A stretch of DNA of 64,000 nucleotides from Salminus brasiliensis (taxonomy: Eukaryota; Chordata; Actinopteri; Characiformes; Bryconidae), in NCBI RefSeq assembly GCF_030463535.1, contig NC_132900.1:30917221-30981220 (forward strand), in the 5' to 3' direction. The notes under the pieces are model-generated. The model saw only the letters and a list, made by a program, of their open reading frames with translations. It searched no databases and was not told where the DNA came from. Below, in pieces: positions 11,501 through 23,500 of this stretch. Every line of letters starts with the position of its first letter. The stretch's first letter is position 1. The translations under genes and the position numbers were made by a program.

Positions 11501-14500
11501 AAAGGCACTGCTGGGATTCGAACCCAGGATCTCCTGTTTACTAGACAGGCGCTTTAACCAACTAAGCCACAGCGCCACGGGTTGTTCGTGAGACCTGCTA
11601 ACATATGAGCAGCTGTTCTAACTGGGAATCAGACTTGAAACACACTTTTAACCATAACAATAACATACAGTCATTTCTTTCATTTATTGCACTCCCTGCA
11701 TTTCCACTAGGAGGCGCTGCCTACATTTTATAGGCCTATATTTTATATAACCGTCAATAAAAGGCACTGCTGGGATTCAAACCAAGGTTCTCCTGTTTAC
11801 TAGACAAGCATTTCAACCAACTAAGCCACAGTGCCGGTGGGTTTTTGGTCACTGGTGGCTAGGAATACCTGAGAGCTCATACCATAGGAGCAGCCGTGCT
11901 AACAGGGGATGTGACCTTAAAACACGTGTGACAGTACACTTCATTTCAGTGAAACTCTGGTCTGGAATGGCAACCGTAAGACCAGTGGGTTTTCACTGAC
12001 AGCGGTGTCTACTGGTAGAAGGTAAAGTGTAGAAATGGCCTGCCCATAGAGGGAATGTGTTTGGCACTGTGGGATTATACTGGACTGCTTCCATTGTAAA
12101 ATTAGTTAGGTTAGGTTAGTGCTCCTGTAGCTACCATAGAGTACATTAGTCAGTGGTCATTTAGACGGTCATCTGCACAGTAAATCCAACTACAAGCTTA
12201 ATTTAACTACAAATCTAATCTACGTCACTGACACCACTGGTTAGTCCAGCTTCAGAGAACCACAAGCTGAAGTTTGATGTAACATAAAAGGCACTGCTGG
12301 GATTCGAACCCAGGATCTCCTGTTTACTAGACAGGCGCTTTAACCAACTAAGCCACAGCGCCGTGGGTTCCTGAGGCAGCGGTGGCTAGAAATACCTGAG
12401 AGCTGCTAGCGTACGAGCAGCATTGCTAACTTCGAGTTAGACCTGAAATACCTGAAATATACTTGACAGAGTTTTACTGACAGATGCAGATGCACTCTTC
12501 CTGCAATTCCACTGCAATTCCACTAGGCGGCAAGTAGTTAAAGTTTAGTGTAACAATAAAAGGCACTGCTGGGATTCCAGCGCCATGGGCTAGTGAGGCA
12601 GCGGTGGCTAGGAATACATGAGAGCTGCTAACGTACGAGCAGCTGTTCTAACTGGGAATAAGACCTCAAATACACCTGACCATAACCATAAGACCAAAGA
12701 GTTTTACTGACAGATTCAGTCATTTCCTTCATTTATTGCACTCCCTACAATTCCACTAGGAGGCGCTGCCCAATTTTTGAATATCTTGTGTTTTAAGCCA
12801 AATTCATCAACCTGACTTAGCCTGTTTTTGTCATTTTTGGTCAGTTTACCTTCAGAGAACCACAAGCTAAAGTTTGATGTAACATAAAAGGCACTGCTGG
12901 GATTCAAACCCACGAGCAGCTGTTCTAATGGAAAGATTGAGTCTTTTTTTTTCTTTCAGTTTAATGCATTGCTTGCAATTCCACTAGGGGGTGCTGCCTA
13001 TATTTTGAATATCTTACATTATAAGCTGAATGCATCAAATGTTCTTATTATTCTGGTGACTTGATCTGATTGCTTGTATTTACATTTACAAGTAAGGCAT
13101 TTAGCAGACTTTAGCGACTTACAAAAGTGCTTTGCTATTTACCAAGGAATAACCTCAGCTAGTTTGAATAGGCTAAAAAGTTACCTTCAAGTTTAGACAC
13201 TACTAAACACAAGTCAGTAAGGTGACCACTCTACTATTCGCCCAAGTATTCTTGGAAGAGGTGGGTCTTTGTGATTTTTTTTAGGTTGTACAGCACAGTT
13301 GCTTCCAGCTGAGTTAGACGTTTTCAAGTGTGTCTACTCTACTTCTAATTCCACACCAAAAACAACCTACTCACCCATAAACACACAGCATTTATGTTCA
13401 ATAGAACAGGTTTGAAATCAAGTAAAATGAAAAATATGGAAATTTAATGTCAGCACCAACTCGGATTTTTTTGGATATCTGTTTTAGCTTTAGTTTTTCG
13501 TCTCTTGGTAAACTATCATCCTGGTAAGTTCAGCTCCAGAAGCCCAAGCTGAAGACTGGTATGCCTAAAAGGCACTGCTGGGATTCGAACCCAGGATCTC
13601 CTGTTTACTAGACAGGCGCTTTAACCAACTAAGCCACAGCGCCATGTGTTTTTCAGCCTTCTCAGTAATGGGTTTCACAGACAGATACGGCCATTTATTA
13701 TTCAGTGGTGGTTTGGATGGTTAAGAGCTTCTAACATGAGCAGCTGACTGAATTAGAGCTCAGATGCACTTCAGTTCCGTCGAGTGAAACTCTCATCTGG
13801 CTTCATTTGGTTTAAATGGCGACCATCAGACCAAGCCATGAGTTTTACGGACAGATAACTATTCTAAGCCACAGTGCCATGCAGGCGGCTCTCAGCAGTG
13901 ATTTAAAATGCCTATCAGCCCAACATACGAGCATAGAGTATATTTTTGTTTGGTCATTTTTGGTCAGTTCAGCTTCAGAGAACAGATAGTTAAAGTTTGG
14001 CATAACAATAAAAGGCACTGCATTGAGTTTTTACTGCCCGCGGTGTCTCCTGGTAGAGGGTAAAGTGTAGAAATGGCCTGCCCATAGAGGGAATGTGTTT
14101 GGCACTGTGGGATTATACTGGACTTCTTCCATTGTAAAATTAGTTAGGTTAGGTTAGTGCACCTGTAGCTACCATAGAGTACATTAGTCAGTGGTCATTT
14201 AGACGGTCATCTGCACAGTAAATCCAACTACAAGCTTAATTTAACTACAAACCTAATCTACGTCACTGACACCACTGGTCAGTTCAGCTTCAGAGAACCA
14301 CAAGCTGAAGTTTGATGTAACATAAAAGGCACTGCTGGGATTCGAACCCAGGATCTCCTGTTTACTAGACAGGCGCTTTAACCAACTAAGCCACAGCGCC
14401 ATGGGTTTCTGAGGCAGCGGTGGCTAGGAATACATGAGAGCTGCTAGCGTACGAGCAGCTGTTTTAACTGGGAATAAGACCTCAAATACACTTGCCCATA

Positions 14501-17500
14501 ACCATAAGACCAAAGAGTTTTACTGACAGATTCAGTCATTTCCTTCATTTATTGCACTCCCTACAATTCCACTAGGAGGCGCTGCCCAATTTTTGAATAT
14601 CTTGTGTTTTAAGCCAAATTCATCAACCTGACTTAGCCTGTTTTTGTTATGTTTGGTCATTTTTGGTCAGTTCAGCTTCAGAGAACAGATAGTTGAAGTT
14701 TGGCATAACAATAAAAGGCACTGCTGGGATTCGAACCTGGGATTTTTTTTTTTACCATAAATTGACCATAAATACATCACATATATCTAACTATTTCCCC
14801 ATAATTCTTAAATAAGTGACTGCTCCTTACTCCTCACCAAATACCAGCTCATCAAAATACACACTGCTGCAGTGTACACATGTAAAACAACAGGTTGGAA
14901 ATGAAGCGGAAATGGGAATTAATAACAATTTATAACAATTTATTTATTTACTCCAAAAATTTTGAGCCTTTTTAGTACAACAGTAGTTATTATTAACAGC
15001 TACTGCTCCCAGTACTGCCACTACCCATACTTCATGTTTTAAGACTAATGCATATACAACTAGTCGTAATTACACACCTGACTTCTTATTTATTATATTT
15101 GATTTCAATATATTATAATACATATTTCTTTTACTAATTTTTATTGCTCTTCCTGCAATTCCACTAGGGGGTGCTGTCCACATTTTGACGATATAGATCA
15201 TATTTAAGCGGAGTGCATCAAATATTCATCATTTTTGGTTATGTTTGATTTTGGTCAGTTCAACTTCAGAAAACCACAAGCTGAAGTTTGGTGTAACACA
15301 AAAGGCACTGCTGGGATTCGAACCCAGGATCTCCTGTTTACTAGACAGGCGCTTTAACCAACTAAGCCACAGCGCCATGGTTTGCGCCTGAGACCTGCTA
15401 ACATATGAGCAGCTGTTCTAACTGGGAATCAGACTTGAAACACACTTAACCGTAACCATAACATACAGTCATTTCTTTCATTTATTGCACTCCCTGAATT
15501 TCCTCTAGGAGGCGCCGCCTACTTTTTGAATATCTTCCTGACTTAGCCTTATTTTGTTATGTTTAGTCATTTTTGGTCAGTTCAGTTTCACAGAACAGAT
15601 AGTTGATGTTTGGCTTAACAATAAAAGGCACTGCTGGGATTCGAACCCAGGATCTCCTGTTTACTAGACAGGCGCTTTAACCAACTAAGCCACAGCGCCA
15701 TGGGTCCCTGAGGCAGAGGTGGCTAGCAATACCTGAGAGCTGCTAGCGTACAAGCAGCATTGCTAACTTCGAGTTAGACCTGAAATACACTTGACCATAA
15801 GCATATGACCAAAGAGTTTTACTGACAGATGCAGATGCACTCTTCCTGCAATTCCACTAGGAGGCAAGCAGTTAAAGTTTAGCGTAACAATAAAAGGCAC
15901 TGCTGGGATTCGAACCCAGGATCTCCTGTTTACTAGACAGGCGCTTTAACCAACTAAGCCACAGCGCCATGGCGGCCTTATGGGAGCTACTAACATACGA
16001 GCAGCTGTTCTAACTGGGAATTAGACCTCAAACACACTTCACCATAACCATAAGATACAGTCATTTCTTTAATTTATTGCACTCCCTGCAATTCCACTAG
16101 GAGGCGCTGCCCAATTTTTTAATATCTTGTGTTTTAAGCAGATTTCGTCAACCTGACTTAGCCTGTTTTTGTTATATTTGGTCATTTTTGTTTAGTTCAG
16201 CTTTAGAGAACAGATAGTTGAAGTTTGGCATAACAATAAAAGGCACTGCTGGGATTCGAACCCAGGATCTCCTGTTTACTAGACAGGCGCTTTAACCAGC
16301 TAAGCCACAGCGCCATGTGCTTCTTTTCTGCAGCTTTTCTGGAATCCATCTCAGCTCCTACATCATGAGCAGTTATGCCTAGTGGGAGGTAGGCCTCAGA
16401 CACACTGGATTATTTCATATATTTCATTCCATGTATATTTTTTTGCCCAATATATTTGAGATTTTCCAGTTTATACATTACATATGTGCAGCTTCCGAAA
16501 ACCACAAATTGTAGTTTGGTGCCACCGAAAAAGGCACTGCTGGGATTCGAACCCAGGATCTCCTGTTTACTAGACAGGCGCTTTAACCAACTAAGCCACA
16601 GCGCCACATGCCCTTCCTCTGCTAGTGCTGTAGTGTGCCTTGCAGGCTCTCTAACATATGCATCTGAGCAGCTGTCCTGACTGGGAATGAGACCTTGGAT
16701 ACACCGCTGACAGCAGTGTGTGACTAAATACAGATCCTCAGTTGCAGCCAGTTGTTGTTTTGAACATCCAAGGAACCATAGATGTAATCAAGCCTGTTGG
16801 CTAATGCACTCATTTACTTAAATGAGGACTGGAAGCTCCACTGGAAGCTCCACATCAGTAGGGTTGACTCAACAGGCTAGACAAGAAACAGTTAGATTAT
16901 GGATGACAGCCTTACACAATGTATCCTGGGAGCAGGACTGGGAGTGGGCAATTAAGAGGCGTGTCAAACAAAAGGGAGCTGAAGCCTCATTCACATCAGC
17001 GGGGGAGGTTCCTGACTTCATTTACACAACAGTACTCCACTTCCTTTGTGTAAAAGTGTTACTTTCTGCGACATTAACATTTATATGTAAGGAATTTAGG
17101 GCTGTTAACCAGAGTGACCTACAATAAGCGCTAGTTGCTTCACTGTTTACTCAGAAATTAGCCGTAGCTAGTTTCAGTCGGCTAGAATCCAACAGATACC
17201 TCTTAGCTTAGATGCTGCCAAATCCAAAAGTCAGTATGGATACCTTATTACACAGTAATACTCACATACTACACTTTTCTACACTGCAGTTTTCTTAAGA
17301 GCGGTTGGTGAATGAGGCCCATTGTCATGCTGCATAACCCATATGCACTCTCCCATGGATACTGGACCAAGGCCTTCATCTCCTTAGTTGTTCAGAAGAA
17401 AGGTTCCTTTGTGACCTCCTGAATGAATTGTCAGTGTTTTCTTGGTGGAAGTTTTGTTCAGACTGCTAGTTCTGAAGTTTTCTTCAGACTGCTATATTTA

Positions 17501-20500
17501 TGTCTGCTGGACTTTATTTGGATCATGGCACAGTGTGCTGCCTGTCTAGAGCTTTTAGCTGATTTTCACCAGTGGAAAGGTTCTACAGAAGTGATGTTTA
17601 GATTAAACCCATAGTAATTAAGTCTGAGTGTGTCTGGTTGAGTTAGACTAAGGCCAGTACTTTTTCCACTTTAATCATTTTATAATCATTTAAAAACTGT
17701 AATTGTCTTATATTACATTTGATGTAAAGTTCTGAAATAGTGATTAATTTTGTTATTTTAAGAACAATAAGCTTCTCTAATCATATGGAGGAGACTGTTA
17801 GTATTAATAAACACTGATCAGCTGCAGGTTTCATTACTAACAGTGTGATTAGACTGAAGGGTTCATTAGATGAAGAGCAGCAGATGTTGAGTAGAAATCA
17901 CTGTATTCAGTATTCAATAGTAGTTTATAGTAGTAGAATCTGTCACTACTGATGTTTTTACTCTGTGATTATATATATTGTGATAAATATTGTGTATCAC
18001 GAAAAAAAGTCTTTAAATATCATAATATAGTATTTTTACCATATCGGACAGTAAAAAAGTAAAAAAAAACAGCAAAAATGAGGAGACAACGTTTTGTGTG
18101 ACGCCAGTCTCCTTTATAGAGTATTTATTGTAAACAGGAAAATACACCTTTACGATATTGCACGATATTGTGTAAAACAAAAATCATGGTAATGTATATT
18201 TTTAATTATTGATATTACTAATAAACTCTCAGTGTCCAAGATTGGAGTAAAATAAATGACTTGGCCGATATGTATAATCTGCCGCTGGTAGACGGCTTGT
18301 AGGACAGGAGAACAGTGTGAATTTCAATTTTTTGAAGAATCTGCAAAAAAAAGTTTAAAAACATTTATTTTGATATTACACAAGACTTTTCACGTCCTGC
18401 GGTGTGACTGTAACATATTGCGATAACGATATATTGTGCAACCCCACTTAACTCCTGAGATTCATGGCTGTGAACTCATTCGGGCTGTTTAGGACTGTGT
18501 GTTTTTGATTTGTGTGTTTTGCACGTTGCAAAGAGTCACATTGACATGCTTCAGAGGTTGGCAGTATAGTTAACTTCCAGTTAAGTGACTTTTACTGTGT
18601 TTTAACAGTGAGGGTCATTTATGTGATGTTATTTTTAATGCTATATTATTTTGAATGTTATATTTAATGCAGTATATGATGTTCTGTAATAATAAGTTAT
18701 TTTATATAGGCTTGTGTTGTTTGTAGGCAAAACGTATTTGTTTACTCATGGGTTTTTTCCCTCCGACAGAAAATCGAGAATCATGTGCTAAGGAACTGAG
18801 TCAGGGTAAGTGTGAACTGACCTTGCTTGTCATGCCTTTCACCTTCACACTCCTTTAGTCGTTATACGTACAGTAAAGAGAACACGAGGTCTTTTACTGG
18901 AAGTCACATTTTCCAAAAATGTCACAAAGTCGTGACTCACTGTGTTGTGACGAGTCCCTGATCCTGTGTTTTTCTTCCAGAATCAGACGAGGATCCCAAA
19001 ACCACAAGCAACGGTAAATTCACTTTCTGTTATAGTAAAATTCCCTTACCCAAACCCCTCCAACACCAGCAGATGCCTTTACCCAAACCCCCTAATGCCA
19101 GGCGTGGGCTAGTAGAGGTGTATAAAGCCCCCCCAGCATTGAGGAGCTGTGGAGCAGTGGAAGAACTGTGTTCTCTGGAATGATGGTGGTGGAGCTCCAT
19201 CCAGTACTTTTGGGATGAGTTGGGGATGATGGGGTGTGGTGGCGATCAATTGTCCAGCATCTTGACCTCACTAACTCTTACTAAGCTCTTATCGTTGAAT
19301 GCAGTCAAATCCTCCAATCTAGTAGAAAATCTAGTAGAAAGCCTTCTTCCCTGGACAGTAGAGACAGTTATTCCAACAAAAGCAGGTGGAACTCTTTATC
19401 ATACCCTTTAGATTTGAGAAGAAACAATGAATGAGCAGGTGTCCCATTACTTTTGCCCATATATCGTATAAGATAAGACACAACATTATTAATCCACAAA
19501 ATACATGCACAAAGACAATGGCAGCACTTCTCTACAGGGACTAGACTAAGCCCTTGCACATCTGTGTCAGCAGTGGGTGCAAAATGCATTCGTTGGAAGG
19601 GGGTGTCCACAAACATTTGGACAGATAATGTAGCTGACTAGTCTTCTGTGGGACACAGTGTTAAACTCCCTCAGCTGCGGTAGAAAAGCAATGGTGTGAA
19701 ATGCAGGAGAGTTTATGGGGGAGGTGAGTCATAAACCTCTTAGGAGTCCATGGGAGCAGCCCAGCTGTGTGGACCTCGTGGCGCAACGGTAGCGCGTCTG
19801 ACTCCAGATCAGAAGGTTGCGTGTTCAAATCACGTCGGGGTCAGCCCTTCTGCTTTTTGAAGTGTCCCTAAGCAAGTTGCTCTTTGACCAGGCACTTCTG
19901 GTAATCATCAACAAACCCCTGGCAGGGACGCTGATTTTCCCTTTCTGGTATAAAATTAGCTCTATTTTTACGAGCTGTTTACACTCTGTCCAAATGTTTG
20001 TGGACACCCCTTTTAATGAGTGCATTCAGCTACTTCAAATTGCACCCATTGTTGACACAGATGTGCAGATGCACACACACAGCTTGTCTAGTGCCTGTAA
20101 AGAAGCACTGCCAATACAATAGGACTCTCTGGAGGAGTATAAAGACCTCATTATTGCACTGCTCATGTTGCTCTCTGCTCATGTTGCTGAGTGCAATCAA
20201 ATCCTCACAGCAATGTTCCTTCAAAATCTAGCAGAAAGGCTTCTTCCCTGGACAATAGAGACAGATACTCCAGCAAAAGCAGGAGAAACTGTTTTTAATT
20301 CCCCTGATTTGAGAAGAAATAAGGCATATGAGCAGGTGTCTGAATACTTTTGTCCAAATAGAATGTATATATAAAACCAAAAAGTGTGTGTGGCTTAAAT
20401 CAGAAATTCGTGTGCAGACGAATCAGTTGACATTAATTACATGCATGATGTTCTAACTTTGGTCATCTTTCTCCCATATCTTCTTAGAAGACCACTTGAA

Positions 20501-23500
20501 ACACTGCTGTGAAAAATGTGAAGCTCTTCAGGTGAGTGTGTGGAGTGTTAGGTTTACTCTTACTCCTAATTTAGAAAGGTCATGCTGGTGGGAGAAGTGG
20601 CAGTTGTGAAGCCCCGTTGCTTGCTCGCGACCTGTTGTTGGGTTTTAATGTGGTAGATCAATGGTTCCCATCCCTGGTCCTGGAGAACCCCTTGCTCTGC
20701 ACATTTAGAGACCAAAGAGCAAAGACAAGCACATGTTCCTGGAGGGGTGGGCAGCCTTTGCTTTGATCTAGAGCCCAACAATGGCAGCTTAGCACACCCA
20801 AAAACAAGGCTTTCATATATCCTAGCTGAGAAAACCAGGGTGACAACCATGACAACCAGGGTGCAGCACGAGTTAAGGGCCCTACCCAACAGACCTGAGT
20901 ATGAAAACCCACAACCTTGTTATTGATAATCCAGCAGGCTGCCCACTGAGCCACCACAGCCCCATTTGTGGTAGGGTAAACCTCCAGGATCAGTGTTGAG
21001 ATCTTCTTAATGCCGGTTTTGAATGATGTAGTTCCTTAAATGCTCAGTAGGGAGCAAACAGGATTTGGCAACGTTAAAAATAAGGCTTAAGAAGACATTG
21101 ATATGATCACTGATAAAACAAATCAGTTACACAGATTATTTCCCTTACAGAGACCTCAGTATGAACGTGTCACACCCAGAAGAATCTCCAGAGGTCGACG
21201 GCAGTGAGTACTCCACTCAAGAAAACACCGAAAACCTTGAAATTGAAATCTTAATCTGATGAATTCTTGCTTATTTTTAATGTGCATGATGGTTGTCCGT
21301 AGCTGGGTGTCTTAATCTATAGCTAATGAAACTGTTATGCTGAATGAATTCCTTCCCTGGGTTGTTGAACTGAGACCCAGTCTCAGCTTCTCCTGTATAA
21401 ATGTGAAATGTGAACAGCGTGCAGACGTTCTGCTCAGTGCTTCTTCACAGTGACTGTATTTCTGCTCTGTGCCAGGCTGATGCTGGAGGACGAGGGGGTG
21501 TATGAGTGCTCTGAGACAGGCCTGGTTTTCGAGGTCTCTCAGAAGGTACAGATCCGCTACAGCGTCCTTTCCTGGAGCAAGTTTGGGACCTACCTAAATG
21601 ATTCATGGAAGTTCGCCGGACCCATTTTCGACGTGGACTGTGACCCTTCTATCCTCAAGTCCATCCAGTTCCCGCATTCACTCTGCCTGGCAGGTACAGG
21701 CTTATCATTTACAGTGGGACTCATTATTTTATAAGAACTTTTGTAGTGCCTGTAATAAAAACACATACATATATGGAAATATATGCAAATTTATATACAT
21801 GCATAATGTTTCATGCTAAAGATTTGCTGCCCCTGGATAAATTACATTTAGTTGATTTGTAAAAATAGTTTATATTTTCCAGAACAATTCTCCATATTGT
21901 AATGCACAGTTATTAATTATTTAATTAATTATAACTATAAATGCCAGATTGCATGTGTTATGAGTTGTATCATTTTTTTTTCAATATTATTCAGATAATA
22001 AATAGAAATTGTGCTGTGAAATCAGCAGAAAATGCCAAATATATTCCACTAATTTCTCTTATTTCACTCAGAAAATGAACAAAATGTCATTTACCCAAGG
22101 AAGCTCTAGATTTTGCACATGGCTGTATGCATGCACTCTTTTCTGGTTTATAGAACAGTTGTATATGGTGTTTATGACAGTCACTGTATATACTCGTATA
22201 CCCTAAACAGCTGCATTATAAACAGTATAACCAGGTTTTCCATTAGATTTGTTTCAGACTGAGTTTTTCACTTTCTGCAATCCTTTCTTCTCTCTCCTCT
22301 AACCATCACTGTTGTCTTCTGCGCACATCAGACCGGGACAATGAGGTGAAATTCAGCGTTCTCCATGTGAAGAACAACCAAGGTCTCATCGAACCGTCCG
22401 TGGACCACTCGCGTAGTCACATAAAATGGAGCGTGTCCTCCCTGTCTCCCGTCGGGCCCATCGTTCAGACCACTAAGCCAGCCGAGCACCACGGGGTGGT
22501 CCTGGTTTATAAAGAAGTGGGACAGACAGACTCGTACTCCTTCAGGGTGTACCTCGCTACCAACAACCACTCTGACATTAAGGTAAAAGTGTCCAAGACA
22601 GTGACTGTAATATGTCTGAATCACATTGTGTTTTTATACAACCATTCATTGTTAATATTAATAATAATAATATGAATATTAACTTATTATAATATTAAAA
22701 TACCCTTAGCTAGTGTGTATCGGCCAGAATCCAAAAAATCCCTCTAAGCTTAGTTACTACTAAATACAGTAGTCAGTATGGAGACCACTGTACTCGCCAC
22801 TACCAAGTACTAAGGGTCTTCAGTCTGGGTTAGATGAAGGTAAGCATCTCTGGTGTTCGGACACACAGGGGAGGTTCGTTCCACCAGTGGATGCTTGTCT
22901 TCCGTGTTCGTTAAAGGATTGCAGGTCGATTCAGTCCATATTTGAAGCTCAAAGAGCTTTTACAGATTGTACAAAATCCCACAAATCATTTTAATTTAAA
23001 TTATTTAAATTAAAATTTTAATAATAATAAATAAAATGTAAAAAATTCACAATATAAAATTAATAGTAATGGACAAAACAGTCAACCCACATTAGGTCAA
23101 TAAAAACAGGACAGGGAAAATAATAGACATAAAAGAACAATAAAATTACAAATATAAAAGATATAAGGGACGTTTAGAAGAATGGATGAAATAATGAACA
23201 TGTCTGGTTGGTTATTTTAAATGATTAAATTATTATTGTTTTTAGTCCTTTAAACATCATTACAGTCAGGTCCTACAGTACCAGTCCAAGCTGTAAAGAG
23301 TCATCCTGTGCTTGTGGTGTAAAATGCTAAAGCATGATGACATTATGGAGCGATCAGGGATTCCTTGTGGTGTAAAAACTCTCTGGGTCATCATGTGTCA
23401 TACCTGTCAGGACAGAAAGCTGTGCTGTGATGACTTCACAGAATGGCTTTTTCAGGCAGATGTACTCTGTGATGACAGTGGTGTTACCTTGTGGTTTTCC

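Larger units (their letters stand above)
10400..16680. repeat. Tandem tRNA-Thr array spacer repeats
   Basis: Spacers share blocks such as ctgcaattccactaggaggc, a gctgcc...aatatctt stretch, and ttcagcttcagagaac just downstream of each tRNA. Unit length varies from about 195 to over 1000 bp because of deletions and insertions. The tRNAs are far more alike than the spacers. Confidence 0.85.

Noticed and set aside
16203..16680. Frames containing [16 protein letters not shown]
   Set aside because: These are translated tRNA-Thr genes and recur at each copy.
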